Shown: positions 1 through 8,665, counted from the first letter of the stretch. The stretch: 19,902 nucleotides of DNA from DATNIC01 sp035604635 (GCA_035604635.1 DATNIC010000011.1:1-19902); one strand, 5' to 3'. Translations and numbers: made by a program. Notes: generated from the letters alone by a model not told the origin.

Positions 1-905
1 TGTTCAGCGACTCGCTGACCCGTCTCGCGTTCTTGATCCTTCTGTTGCTGTCAACGCCCGTAGGGCTGCATCACCAATTCCTTGATCCGGGCGTCTCTGC
101 CGGCTGGAAATGGCTGCATACCGTCCTCACCTACGGCGTAGCCATTCCGTCGTTCATGACGATGTTCGCGCTCTTCGCCTCGTTCGAGTTGGCGGCGCGG
201 CGCGCCGGCAAGCGTGGCTTCATCGAAACCGTGCGCTGGCTCCCGTGGGGCGATCCCGTCTTCAGCGGTGCCGCCCTCGGGATGATCCTCTTCATCGGCG
301 GTGGATTCGGCGGACTCATCAACGCCTCGTACAGTATGGATATCTTGGTTCACAACACGATGTGGATCGTCGGGCACTTCCACATAACGGTCGGCGGACC
401 GGTCGCGCTGACCTTCATCGGCGCCGCATACAAACTTGTCCCCACGCTGACGGGCCGACGGCTCTTCGCGCCGAAGTTTGCGCTGGTCCAAACGTATCTG
501 TGGTTCATCGGGATGGTCCTGATGTCGCTCTCGATGCACTGGGCGGGGATTCTCGGCTCGCCGCGCCGCACGTCCGATGTGACGTACTTCGGCGCCGCCG
601 GAGCGGAAACGTGGCACGGCCAAATGGTCGCAGCTTCGATCGGTGGGACGATCCTGTTTATCAGCGTCGTGATGTTCGCGATCGTCGCCGTTGGGACGTA
701 TCTCGCGAACGAGCGCACGAGTGAGCGCGAGGAATTCGCGTTCGCCGAAACCGAAGATCAGGCGATGCCGACTCCGTTGGTCCTCGATATGGTCGGCCGC
801 TGGGGCGCCGTTGCGATCGCTCTTGCGGTCATCGCCTATGCCGGGCCGATCTACGAACAACTTAGCGTTCCGCACTATCTTGCGCCCGGGATGCGAACGT
901 GGTGA
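1..905 (+). CDS. cbaA: ba3-type cytochrome c oxidase subunit I, C-terminal part (5' truncated)
   Basis: This is the catalytic subunit of a B-type (ba3) haem-copper oxygen reductase, which reduces O2 to water at the inner membrane and pumps protons. The reading frame is open from base 3 with no start in view, so the N-terminal half lies upstream of the window. The visible part begins just before the motif STPVGLHHQF. Its His-His pair matches the two CuB ligands of the Thermus ba3 enzyme. About 100 residues later GHFH carries the haem a3 and haem b ligands. Several hydrophobic segments follow, including LHWAGILGSPRR, and the end (PGMRTW) also resembles the Thermus protein's C-terminus. The next gene starts 8 nt downstream, so the two are probably co-transcribed. 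The family assignment rests on clear recalled similarity to Thermus CbaA. The subtype is likely, but subunit II is outside the window. Confidence 0.93.
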   Translation, partial: FSDSLTRLAFLILLLLSTPVGLHHQFLDPGVSAGWKWLHTVLTYGVAIPSFMTMFALFASFELAARRAGKRGFIETVRWLPWGDPVFSGAALGMILFIGGGFGGLINASYSMDILVHNTMWIVGHFHITVGGPVALTFIGAAYKLVPTLTGRRLFAPKFALVQTYLWFIGMVLMSLSMHWAGILGSPRRTSDVTYFGAAGAETWHGQMVAASIGGTILFISVVMFAIVAVGTYLANERTSEREEFAFAETEDQAMPTPLVLDMVGRWGAVAIALAVIAYAGPIYEQLSVPHYLAPGMRTW

Positions 906-913
906 CGCGCTAG

Positions 914-2005
914 ATGCGTGCCGCTATCGCGGCGGCGGCGGTTCTCGCCGTGGCCGCATGCGGCGCACAAGGTCCAAAGTACAGCGGGACCGTTCAAACC
1001 GAATCGGTCGCCGTCGGGAGTCAGACGGGTGGACGCATCGTCGAAGTCGCCGTTGCCGTCGGAACGCGCGTGCACCACGGCTCGGTCGTGCTCCGGCTCG
1101 ATCCGGCTCTACTCCGCGCGCAATACGATCAAGCCCGCGCCCAAGCCCGAGCGGCCGCCGAACGGCTCGCGGAACTCGAGAATGGGAACGTGCCGACCGA
1201 CGTCGCGCGTGCCCGCGAGCAGAGCGCGCAGGCGGCGGCGGAGTATCGTCAGGCGGTCGCGCAGCGCCGTCCGCAAGCAGCAGCTCAGGCAGCCGCCGTT
1301 CGTGAGGCGGAGGCAGCCCTCGTCCTCGCTCAGACAAACTTCAACCGCGCGCAAAGTTTAGCCGCAACCGGTGACGTCTCCAGACAGAGCCTCGATCAAG
1401 CGCGTGCGGACTATGCGCAAGCTCGTGCGCGCGTGGTACATGAACGCGCGACATATGCGAATCTCGTGCGTGCGCAACTGCCCGGTGAACAGGCAAGTGC
1501 GCGGGCCAATGCCCTTGCGCAGTCGGCAAACTATCAGACCGTACGCAACGGCCCCCGCACCGAAGAGATCACACAGGCGCGGGCCGCGCTCGCTGCGGCC
1601 GAAGCGTCCGTCGCATACGATCGGACCCGCCTTGACGAAGCTGTTATCGTCGCGCCGGCCGATGGGGTCGTAGCGAGTTTCAATCTTCATCCCGGCGACT
1701 TGCTCGATCCAAATCAGCAGGCAGCGATCATCGATACGTTCGCCGATCCATACGCGTACATCTACGCGTCGCAACGCGATCTCGCGTCCCTCTCGAACGG
1801 CACGCACCTGCGCATCGTCTCCGATGCCGGCGGCGCCACGTATGAGGGCGTGGTCGAGGCACACGATCGCACTGCGCAGTTCACACCGCAGAGCGTCGAG
1901 ACCGCTGACCAACGCGCTGATCTCGTTTATGGGGTCAAGGTGCGCATCCGTGATCCGCATCATCGCCTGCTCTCCGGGACGACCGTTACGGTTTACCCAC
2001 CGTGA
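914..2005 (+). CDS. HlyD/YbhG-like periplasmic adaptor lipoprotein of an ABC exporter
   Basis: This is a membrane fusion (adaptor) protein that would link an inner-membrane ABC exporter to the periplasm or outer membrane. The N-terminus is a short signal peptide ending in a lipobox (VAAC, Cys16), so it is predicted to be a lipoprotein. Residues about 22-62 form the first half of a biotinyl-lipoyl domain (GGRIVEVAVAVGTRV). Residues about 65-215 are Ala/Arg/Gln-rich and read as a long alpha-helical hairpin. The second lipoyl half follows near 225-255 (VIVAPADGVVASF), then a beta-barrel domain that ends in GTTVTVYPP. The length of 363 aa is normal for the family. The stop codon overlaps the GTG start of the ATPase gene (GTGA), so translation is coupled. 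The substrate is unknown. The YbhG-YbhF-YbhS type of exporter is the nearest named comparison. Confidence 0.9.
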   Translation: MRAAIAAAAVLAVAACGAQGPKYSGTVQTESVAVGSQTGGRIVEVAVAVGTRVHHGSVVLRLDPALLRAQYDQARAQARAAAERLAELENGNVPTDVARAREQSAQAAAEYRQAVAQRRPQAAAQAAAVREAEAALVLAQTNFNRAQSLAATGDVSRQSLDQARADYAQARARVVHERATYANLVRAQLPGEQASARANALAQSANYQTVRNGPRTEEITQARAALAAAEASVAYDRTRLDEAVIVAPADGVVASFNLHPGDLLDPNQQAAIIDTFADPYAYIYASQRDLASLSNGTHLRIVSDAGGATYEGVVEAHDRTAQFTPQSVETADQRADLVYGVKVRIRDPHHRLLSGTTVTVYPP

Positions 2006-2931
2006 GCGACCACGCGATCGTCATCGATCGCCTCACGAAGCGTTACGGCGACCGCGCGGTCGTCGACGAGCTCTCCATCAACGTGGACACGGGGAGCATC
2101 TTCGGATTCCTTGGACCTAACGGCAGCGGGAAGTCGACGACGATCAAGATGCTATGCGGTCTGGTACGCCCAAACGGCGGCCGTGCAAGCGTTGCAGGCT
2201 ATGACATCGTCGCTCAAGGCGATGCGGTGCGCCGGTCGATCGGCTACATGGCACAGGGTTTCGCGCTCTATGGCGATCTCTCGGTCGACGAGAATCTCGA
2301 GTTCTACGCACGCGCCTACGGTCTTGGCAAGCGCACACGGGTGCGCAAGGACGACGTGATCAAAATTGTCGGCATCGGGCCGTATCGCGCATATCGGGGT
2401 TCGAGCCTCTCCGGCGGCTGGCAACGGCGATTAGCGCTGGCTGCCGCGTTGATTCACGACCCGCCCGTCGTCTTTCTGGACGAGCCCACCTCCGGCATCG
2501 ACCCGGTAGCGCGGCGTGACCTTTGGGATTTGCTCTTTCGCCTTGCCGCGACCGGGAAAACGTTCTTCGTGACGACGCACTACATGGACGAGGCCGAGCG
2601 CTGTTCGTCTCTCGCCTACATCTACGAGGGGCGTGTGCTCGCCGCGGGCTCGCCGGATGCGATCCGTTCACTGCGAACGGTAACGCCCGAGGGCACCGTG
2701 CGCTACACGGTAGCTACGGACGACGTGATGGCGATCTTCAGGCGCGTGCGCGAGGTTGCGACGATTCGCGACGCAACCATTTTCGGTCGCGACATCCACG
2801 TCGTCGTCGATGCGTCGACATCGGCACAGGCGCTGGCCCGCGATTTGAACGTTGAGCCGAACCGGATATCGCCGATTCAGCCCTCGCTCGAAGACGCTTT
2901 CGTCGCCCTGACGCGGACGCGCGAAACGTGA
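2002..2931 (+). CDS. ABC transporter ATP-binding protein (exporter, YbhF/DrrA type)
   Basis: This is the nucleotide-binding subunit that powers the ABC exporter encoded with its neighbours. One ABC domain is present. Walker A is GPNGSGKST at residues 38-46 and the Q-loop glutamine is near residue 85. The signature is LSGGWQ at 136-141, with Trp before the usual Gln. Walker B is VVFLDEP at 156-162 with catalytic Glu161, and the H-loop histidine is at 193 in TTHYMDEAERC, a form common in drug and lipid exporters. At 309 aa it is full length for a single-domain ATPase of this class, whereas E. coli YbhF has two such domains. It starts at GTG inside the adaptor's stop, and its own stop overlaps the permease GTG (GTGA). 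The three genes therefore form a translationally coupled unit. The substrate cannot be inferred. Confidence 0.94.
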   Translation: MSDHAIVIDRLTKRYGDRAVVDELSINVDTGSIFGFLGPNGSGKSTTIKMLCGLVRPNGGRASVAGYDIVAQGDAVRRSIGYMAQGFALYGDLSVDENLEFYARAYGLGKRTRVRKDDVIKIVGIGPYRAYRGSSLSGGWQRRLALAAALIHDPPVVFLDEPTSGIDPVARRDLWDLLFRLAATGKTFFVTTHYMDEAERCSSLAYIYEGRVLAAGSPDAIRSLRTVTPEGTVRYTVATDDVMAIFRRVREVATIRDATIFGRDIHVVVDASTSAQALARDLNVEPNRISPIQPSLEDAFVALTRTRET

Positions 2932-4043
2932 GATCTCTGTGGAGCCTGCGTGGCTTCGATGCCGTCTTCTACAAAGAGTTGCGTCACATCGCGCGCGATC
3001 CGGTGACGCTGCGGTTCATCCTCATCATTCCGGTTCTCCAACTGTTGATGCTCGGATATGCGATCAATACGACGGTCCAGCACGTGCAGGCTGTGGTCTA
3101 CCGTGGTGATCACGGCCGGGCCGCACAAGCATTCCTCGACGCCGTAGCCGGTTCGCGTACGTTTGACATCATCGGCTCCGTTGCCAGTCGCCCGGCGTTG
3201 CGTGAAGCGATCGTCTCCGGCAAGGTGCGCGTTGCATTCGACATCCCTGAGAACTTCACGGCAGACGTCCTCGCCGGGCGTCGACCGGCGATCGGCGTCC
3301 TCATCGACGGTTCGGATTCTGCGATTGCTCAGGTCGCCTACGGCTCCGCTGGCGCGTTCGCCGGCATTGCACTGCGCGACGTCACCGTACGGCAGGCTCC
3401 AGCGTTCGAGGTGCGACCCTTCGTCCTCTTCAACCCCGCCATGCGCAGCGCCGACTTCTTCGTCCCCGGATTGATCGGCCTCGTGCTCCAAAACATCACC
3501 GTCATCCTGACGGCGCTGTCGATCGTCGGCGAGCGCGAGCGCGGTACGATCGATCAACTGCTCGTGACGCCGATCGGCTCAGCCGGACTGATGCTCGGAA
3601 AGCTGCTGCCGTATGCACTCGTCGGCGGCGTGATCTTCATGAGTGTCTTGCTCACGATGCGGTTCGTCTTCGGAGTACCCATCGTCGGAAACGTCCTGCT
3701 GCTCGCGATCCTCTCGGCCGGCTTCCTGCTTACCGCCCTTGGGCTCGGGCTCTTCATCTCCGCGTTCGCGCAGAATCAAATGCAGGCAATGCAGATGGCG
3801 ATGTTCCTGATTCTGCCCTCGACGCTGCTTTCGGGCACGATCTTCGAGCGTTCGTTGATGCCCGCCCTGATTCAGCCGATAGCTTACTTGATCCCGATGA
3901 CGTACTACATCGACATCTTGCGCGGCATTATTTTACGGGGGGCCGGCGTGGTCGAGCTGTGGCCGTCGATCATTCCGCTCTTCGGCTACGGCTTGATCAT
4001 CTTCGTGGTCTCGAGCTATGTCTTCGCCCGCACCACGCGTTAG
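2928..4043 (+). CDS. ABC-2 type transporter permease (YbhS/YbhR-like)
   Basis: This is the membrane-spanning subunit of the exporter and presumably acts as a homodimer, because only one permease gene is present. An N-terminal membrane segment (about residues 27-47) is followed by a soluble periplasmic domain of roughly 130 residues. Five further hydrophobic segments lie between about 180 and 368. The conserved family stretch ERERGTIDQLLVTP sits just after the second membrane segment, and PSTLLSGTIFER is the second signature region. The length of 371 aa matches the YbhS/YbhR family. The GTG start overlaps the ATPase stop. The stop is followed within 28 nt by the small membrane ORF that opens the kdp genes, so exporter and K+ pump are probably on the same transcript. 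Confidence 0.92.
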   Translation: MRSLWSLRGFDAVFYKELRHIARDPVTLRFILIIPVLQLLMLGYAINTTVQHVQAVVYRGDHGRAAQAFLDAVAGSRTFDIIGSVASRPALREAIVSGKVRVAFDIPENFTADVLAGRRPAIGVLIDGSDSAIAQVAYGSAGAFAGIALRDVTVRQAPAFEVRPFVLFNPAMRSADFFVPGLIGLVLQNITVILTALSIVGERERGTIDQLLVTPIGSAGLMLGKLLPYALVGGVIFMSVLLTMRFVFGVPIVGNVLLLAILSAGFLLTALGLGLFISAFAQNQMQAMQMAMFLILPSTLLSGTIFERSLMPALIQPIAYLIPMTYYIDILRGIILRGAGVVELWPSIIPLFGYGLIIFVVSSYVFARTTR

Positions 4044-4070
4044 GTGCCGAGCACCCAAAAAGAGGTTGCC

Positions 4071-4163
4071 GTGATATTGCTGATGCTAGCCGTCCTGATC
4101 GCCTTTTTCGCCCTCTTCGGTGCGCTCGTCCGCTTTGCCGAGAGCGCGATCCGTCCGCGCTGA
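4071..4163 (+). CDS. 30-aa single-pass membrane microprotein preceding kdpF
   Basis: This short ORF starts at GTG and has a good Shine-Dalgarno sequence (AGAGG at 4061-4065, 5 nt before the start). The product is one hydrophobic helix (LLMLAVLIAFFALFGALV) followed by a charged tail with the pattern RFAESAIRPR. It ends 7 nt before kdpF. From memory, many kdp operons carry a comparable mini-ORF just upstream of kdpF, with a helix followed by a short acidic/basic tail containing FFAL...R.xE. I cannot name it. Such a peptide could be a second regulatory or stabilising microprotein of the Kdp complex, or a leader peptide. An in-frame GTG at 4044 would add nine residues but has no ribosome binding site of its own. 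The coding call rests on the ribosome binding site, the hydrophobic helix and the position. Confidence 0.65.
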   Translation: MILLMLAVLIAFFALFGALVRFAESAIRPR

Positions 4164-4170
4164 CGGGACC

Positions 4171-4254
4171 GTGGCCATCACATTGCTCCTGACGCTGGTC
4201 GCCGCCGTCGTCGCCTACCTCGGTTACGCGCTGATCTATCCTGAGCGGTTCTGA
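4171..4254 (+). CDS. kdpF: K+-transporting ATPase subunit KdpF (27 aa)
   Basis: KdpF is the small single-helix subunit that stabilises the KdpABC potassium pump. The 27-residue product starts at GTG and is almost entirely one membrane helix. It ends in the family hallmark GYALIYPERF, comparable to the usual xYALxxPExF ending. The stop lies 4 nt before the kdpA start, and the ribosome binding site is weak (GGGA), which suggests translational coupling with the ORF in front of it. It is easily missed by gene callers because of its length. Position directly before kdpA and the C-terminal motif make the call firm. Confidence 0.9.
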   Translation: MAITLLLTLVAAVVAYLGYALIYPERF

Positions 4255-4258
4255 CGCC

Positions 4259-5989
4259 GTGAACGCGCAGGGTTGGCTGCAGAGCGCCGTCACGCTCGCG
4301 CTCGGTCTCCTGATCAGCATCCCGGCCGGACGGTATCTGGCGCGCGTCTTTACCGGCGGCACGACGTTTGTCGATTGGATTTTCGACCCGATCGACGAGT
4401 TGCTCTACCGCGCGATCGGGCGGCACGCCGCAAGCCGTGCGATGGACTGGAAGGCATACACCGCGCATGCGCTGGCGAGCAACCTCGCGATGGCGGTCAT
4501 CATGTACCTGATCCTCGTCTTCCAGGACCGGCTGCCGCTCAATCCGCTCCACCTCCCCGGCGTACCGTCGCTCTTGGCGTTCAACACGACGGCCAGCTTC
4601 ATCACCAACACGGACTGGCAGAGCTACTCCGGCGAGACGACGCTCTCGGTGTTCAGCCAGATGGCCGCGATTACGTTCCCGATGTTCACGTCCGCGGCGA
4701 CGGGCTTCGTCATCGCGATGGCCTTCATCCGTGCGTTCACCGTGACCAACGGGGGCGCAGACCTGGGCAATTTCTACCGCGATCTCATCCGGCTGATGAC
4801 CCGCATCCTCATCCCGGTCTCTTTCGTCGTCGCCGTTTTCTTGGTCTGGCAAGGCGTCCCTCAGACGCTGCAAACCGCCGTCTCCGCACATCCGCTCGGC
4901 GGCGGCACGCAGACGATCGTACTCGGACCTGTTGCCGCACTCGAATCGATCAAGCACCTCGGAACCAACGGCGGCGGTTACTTCACCGCAAATGCGGCGC
5001 ACCCGTTCGAGAACCCGACCCCGCTGACCAACCTCATCTTTATGGTCCTCATGATGAGTTTGCCGGCGGCGATCGTCGTGTGCTTCGGAGCGATGATCGG
5101 CCGGCCGCGCCAAGGTTGGGTCCTCTACGCAGTCATGGGCGCGATGCTGTTGGCGTTCATCCCGCTCGCAGTCGGGCCGGAGCAAGCCGGGACACCGGCG
5201 TTGGCGCGAGCGGGGATCTCGTTGACGCCGACGCTGGATCAACCCGGCGGCAACATGGAGGGTAAAGAAACGCGCTTCGGGATCGCCGCGAGCAGCCTGT
5301 TCGCAACGATCACAACCTCATTTACGACCGGAAGCGCGGACGCGATGCACGACAGCCTCACTCCGCTCGGCTCGATCCCGACCTTTGCCGGGATGATGCT
5401 GCAGTGCGTCTTCGGCGGAAAAGGCGTCGGTTTCCTCAACGCCCTCATTTACGGGATCATCGCGGTCTTCATCGCAGGGTTGATGGCGGGCCGTACTCCC
5501 GAGTTTTTGGGCAAGAAGATCGAGCGTCCAGAGATCACCTTGGTCTCTCTCGCGCTGCTGATCCATCCGCTCGTCATCCTGGCCCTGTCGTCGTGGTCGG
5601 TTGCTGCACCATACGGTCTCGCGGCGCTCGGAAATTCCGGGCTGCACGGTTATTCGGAGATCCTCTACGCGTTCTCATCGGCGGCGGCGAACAACGGCTC
5701 GGCCTTCGCGGGCTTGAACGCGGACACGCCATGGTACAATCTCGCGCTCGGATGCGCGATCATGATCGGGCGCTATCCGCCAATCATCTTCATGATGGCG
5801 GTTGCCGGATCGATCGCCGCCAAACCCACGATTCCGACGACGGTCGGGACGCTCCGGACCGATACCGTGAAATTCGGGGTCTTCTGGCTGGCCGTGATCC
5901 TGATAGTCGGAGCGTTGTCGTTCTTCCCGGCGCTCGTGCTCGGACCACTCGGCGAGTTCTTCGCGATGAAGACAGGACTTGGGCCCTAG
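4259..5989 (+). CDS. kdpA: K+-transporting ATPase subunit A (KdpA), K+ selectivity subunit
   Basis: KdpA is the channel-like subunit that binds and selects K+ in the high-affinity KdpFABC pump of the inner membrane. It belongs to the SKT superfamily of four M1-P-M2 repeats. The pore motifs of the four repeats are visible: NTTASFITNTDWQSYSG near residues 109-125, GTNGGGYFTANAAHPFENP from 235, FGGKGVGFLN from 385, and SSAAANNGSAFAGLN from 473. The length of 576 aa compares with about 557 in E. coli. The start is GTG, 4 nt after kdpF. The stop TAG shares one base with the GTG of kdpB. All key glycines of the filters are present, so the protein looks functional. Confidence 0.97.
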   Translation: MNAQGWLQSAVTLALGLLISIPAGRYLARVFTGGTTFVDWIFDPIDELLYRAIGRHAASRAMDWKAYTAHALASNLAMAVIMYLILVFQDRLPLNPLHLPGVPSLLAFNTTASFITNTDWQSYSGETTLSVFSQMAAITFPMFTSAATGFVIAMAFIRAFTVTNGGADLGNFYRDLIRLMTRILIPVSFVVAVFLVWQGVPQTLQTAVSAHPLGGGTQTIVLGPVAALESIKHLGTNGGGYFTANAAHPFENPTPLTNLIFMVLMMSLPAAIVVCFGAMIGRPRQGWVLYAVMGAMLLAFIPLAVGPEQAGTPALARAGISLTPTLDQPGGNMEGKETRFGIAASSLFATITTSFTTGSADAMHDSLTPLGSIPTFAGMMLQCVFGGKGVGFLNALIYGIIAVFIAGLMAGRTPEFLGKKIERPEITLVSLALLIHPLVILALSSWSVAAPYGLAALGNSGLHGYSEILYAFSSAAANNGSAFAGLNADTPWYNLALGCAIMIGRYPPIIFMMAVAGSIAAKPTIPTTVGTLRTDTVKFGVFWLAVILIVGALSFFPALVLGPLGEFFAMKTGLGP

Positions 5990-8079
5990 TGGCGGCCGCG
6001 ATCGGCCGTCTCACCCCGCGCGAGCCGCTCCACAAGCTGCCCGAGGAACGCGGTTATGGCTCCGAAGTGCTGCGCGGAGCGCTGCTCGACTCGCTGCGGA
6101 AGTTTGATCCACGCCTCCAAGTCCGCAACCCGGTCATGTTCGTCGTCTGGTTAGGCGCGCTCGTCACCGCCACGCTGACATTCGACCCCAATATCTTCGG
6201 CCCGACGCAAGCGTCACGCGCTTACAACGGCATCGTCTGCCTCATCCTCATCTTTACGGTGTGGTTCTCGAACCTCGCCGAAGCGTTGGCGGAAGGGCGT
6301 GGAAAAGCCAAAGCGGCGGCGCTGCGCCGCACGAAGATCGAGTTGACGGCGGATCGCCTGGGGGCCGACGGCGCCGTCGAGAAGGTTCCGGCCGCGGTGT
6401 TGCGCCGCGGCGACCGCGTCCGGATCGAGCGCGACGGCGTCATACCAAGCGATGGCGAAGTCATCGAAGGGGTCGCTTACGTCGATGAGTCGGCGATCAC
6501 CGGTGAGTCGGCGCCTGTGCTCAAGGAGCCGGGAACCGACGTATTCTCGTCGGTCACCGCCGGTACCGTGCTCGTCTCCGACTATCTTATCGTCCGCGTC
6601 ACCGCCGATCCCGGCGAGAGCTTCCTGGACCGCATGATCCATCTCGTAGAGGGAGCAACGCGCCAAAAGACGCCCAACGAGATCGCGCTCACCGTCCTCC
6701 TCGTCGTTCTGACGCTGATCTTCGTTATCGTTGTGACGGCGATGATGCCGGTCGCCGCGTATCTCCGTGCGCGGATCAACGTGGCAGACGCGATCGCGCT
6801 GCTGGTCGCGCTCATCCCGACAACGATCGCCGCGCTCCTCTCGGCGATCGGCATTGCCGGGATCGATCGGACGATGCGCTTCAACATACTCGCGATGTCC
6901 GGCAAGGCGGTCGAGGCTGCCGGCGACGTGCAGACACTGATTCTCGACAAGACCGGCACGATCACGATCGGCAACCGCCAGGCGACCGAATTCATCCCGC
7001 TCGCCGGGCGTAATTTGCGCGAGCTCGTTCAGGCCGCATACCTCGCTTCCGCATTCGATCAGACGCCTGAGGGACGCACGGTTCGCCAGTTCGCCGAGCG
7101 ACTGCGCGCGAGGGCCGACGCACCACTCGACCGCGCACAGTTTGTCGAGTTCTCGGCGCGCACGCGCATGAGTGGGATCGATCTCGCGGACGGCCGCATT
7201 TTCCGCAAGGGCGCCGTCCACGCGATCACCCGTCACGTCGTCGAGACGTTCGGCGGATCCGTGCCGTTCGATCTCGACGAGGTCGCCGACCAGGTTGCGC
7301 GTAAAGGTGCGACGCCGCTGGCGGTCGCCAACCAAGGCGAGATCCTGGGGATCGTAGTCCTCTCCGATATCGTCAAGCCGGGAGTCCCCGAACGGATCGC
7401 GGCGTTGCGCGCAATGGGGATACGCTCGATCATGGTGACCGGCGACAATCCGATCACCGCGCGCGCCGTGGGCGAGCAAGCCGGGGTCGATGACGTCGTC
7501 GCCGAGTCACGTCCCGAGGAGAAACTCGAGATCGTTCACCGCGAGCAGCGCGCGGGACGACTCGTCGCGATGACCGGCGACGGGACGAACGACGCGCCGG
7601 CGCTCGCCCAAGCCGATGTCGGGGTGGCGATGCACTCCGGGACGATGGCGGCCCAGGAGGCCGCGAACCTCGTCGACCTCGACTCCGATCCGACGAAGCT
7701 CCTGGACCTCGTCGGGATCGGCAAGCAGATGCTGATCACGCGCGGCGCCCTGACGACGTTCTCGATCGCGAACGACGTCGCGAAGTATTTTTCGATTCTC
7801 CCCGCAATGCTCACGGCTGCGCTCCCCGGTCTTGCTGCCCTCAACGTGATGCGTTTGGCGACGCCGCAAAGCGCGGTGCTCTCGGCACTGATCTTCAACG
7901 CGTTGATCATTCCGGCGTTGATCCCGCTCGCGCTGCGTGGCGTACGTTTCCGGCCGGCCGGGGCGGAAGCGACGTTTTATCGGAACTTGATGATCTATGG
8001 CGCGGGCGGCTTGATCGCACCGTTCATCGGGATCAAAGCAATCGATCTCATCCTCGCTGCAGCGATTGGAGGCCATTGA
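5989..8079 (+). CDS. kdpB: K+-transporting P-type ATPase subunit B (KdpB)
   Basis: KdpB is the P-type ATPase subunit that hydrolyses ATP to drive K+ uptake through KdpA. From the GTG at 5989 it has 696 residues, close to the usual 680-690. The N-terminus reaches the family motif RNPVMFVVW near residue 47. The actuator motif TGES is at 171-174. Its serine corresponds to E. coli Ser162, whose phosphorylation switches the pump off at high K+. The phosphorylated aspartate is D320 in DKTGTIT, the hinge motif MVTGDNPITA is near 482, and TGDGTNDAPA starts at 529. Membrane segments lie near 50-100, 235-285 and 595-690. The start overlaps the kdpA stop by one base. The open frame extends far upstream within kdpA, but only the GTG at 5989 fits the family N-terminus. 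Confidence 0.97.
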   Translation: MAAAIGRLTPREPLHKLPEERGYGSEVLRGALLDSLRKFDPRLQVRNPVMFVVWLGALVTATLTFDPNIFGPTQASRAYNGIVCLILIFTVWFSNLAEALAEGRGKAKAAALRRTKIELTADRLGADGAVEKVPAAVLRRGDRVRIERDGVIPSDGEVIEGVAYVDESAITGESAPVLKEPGTDVFSSVTAGTVLVSDYLIVRVTADPGESFLDRMIHLVEGATRQKTPNEIALTVLLVVLTLIFVIVVTAMMPVAAYLRARINVADAIALLVALIPTTIAALLSAIGIAGIDRTMRFNILAMSGKAVEAAGDVQTLILDKTGTITIGNRQATEFIPLAGRNLRELVQAAYLASAFDQTPEGRTVRQFAERLRARADAPLDRAQFVEFSARTRMSGIDLADGRIFRKGAVHAITRHVVETFGGSVPFDLDEVADQVARKGATPLAVANQGEILGIVVLSDIVKPGVPERIAALRAMGIRSIMVTGDNPITARAVGEQAGVDDVVAESRPEEKLEIVHREQRAGRLVAMTGDGTNDAPALAQADVGVAMHSGTMAAQEAANLVDLDSDPTKLLDLVGIGKQMLITRGALTTFSIANDVAKYFSILPAMLTAALPGLAALNVMRLATPQSAVLSALIFNALIIPALIPLALRGVRFRPAGAEATFYRNLMIYGAGGLIAPFIGIKAIDLILAAAIGGH
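8068..8072 (+). promoter_or_regulatory. Shine-Dalgarno of kdpC
   Basis: GGAGG lies inside the last codons of kdpB, 8 nt before the ATG at 8081. It overlaps an in-frame TTG codon at 8066, which could otherwise be taken as the start. This ribosome binding site therefore sets the kdpC start at 8081. Confidence 0.85.
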
Positions 8080-8080
8080 G

Positions 8081-8665
8081 ATGCGCGAGTTGCTTGCGCC
8101 TGCGCTACGCTGCGCACTCGTCCTATGGCTCCTCTGCGGGATTGCCTACCCGCTCGCCGCTACCGCGCTCGCGCGCGTCTTTCCCTTCCAGGCCGGCGGG
8201 AGTCTGTTGCGCGCGCCGGACGGAACCGTGCTGGGGTCTAGCATGATCGGCCAGTATTGGACCACTCCGCGCTGGTTCCACGGCCGCCCGTCGGCGACGG
8301 GCAGCACGCCCTATGATGCCGGTGCTTCCGGCGGTTCGAATTTCGGTCCGACCAGCGACGCACTGATCCGACGGCTCCTTGCCGATCGCAAGGCGCTCGA
8401 AACCTCGCAGCCGGAGTTGGTTGGCATCTCGCTGCCCGCCGACATGCTGACCACCTCGGCTTCAGGCCTCGATCCCGAGATCAGCGTTGCGAACGCGATG
8501 CTGCAGACGGCGCGCGTCGCACGAGCGCGCGGGGCGCCGGAAACGGCGATCCGTACGCTAGTCGCGCGCCGGGTCATCGAACGGAGTTTGGGCGTCTTCG
8601 GAGAGCGGCGCGTCAACGTGCTCGAGCTCAACCTCGCGCTGCAAAGGAGCTTCGGAAATCGATGA
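8081..8665 (+). CDS. kdpC: K+-transporting ATPase subunit C (KdpC)
   Basis: KdpC is the single-pass periplasmic subunit that assists K+ loading of the Kdp pump. The 194-residue product begins with a membrane anchor (residues 7-30, ALRCALVLWLLCGIAYPLAA). The conserved stretch GSSMIGQYWTTPRWFHGRPS follows, then SGGSNFGPTSDALI, and the standard C-terminal VNVLELNLAL. The start chosen is ATG at 8081, one base after the kdpB stop, because a full GGAGG lies 8 nt upstream. This is the last gene of the run: the next gene, atpC, faces it on the opposite strand 26 nt away. No kdpD/kdpE sensor-regulator pair follows, unlike the common kdpFABCDE layout, so control must come from elsewhere. Confidence 0.96.
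   Translation: MRELLAPALRCALVLWLLCGIAYPLAATALARVFPFQAGGSLLRAPDGTVLGSSMIGQYWTTPRWFHGRPSATGSTPYDAGASGGSNFGPTSDALIRRLLADRKALETSQPELVGISLPADMLTTSASGLDPEISVANAMLQTARVARARGAPETAIRTLVARRVIERSLGVFGERRVNVLELNLALQRSFGNR

Noticed and set aside
4178..5242. 354-codon minus-strand open frame opposite kdpA
   Set aside because: It is antisense to an intact, conserved kdpA, is extremely rich in Arg/Asp/Glu/His, and has no recognisable domain. It is an artefact of high-GC codon bias.
5404..5988. Upstream extension of the kdpB frame into kdpA
   Set aside because: The sequence in this frame is Arg-rich nonsense overlapping conserved KdpA pore motifs. The KdpB family N-terminus begins at GTG 5989.
6214..7479. 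421-codon minus-strand open frame opposite kdpB
   Set aside because: It is fully antisense to conserved P-type ATPase motifs, and its composition is typical of a shadow frame.
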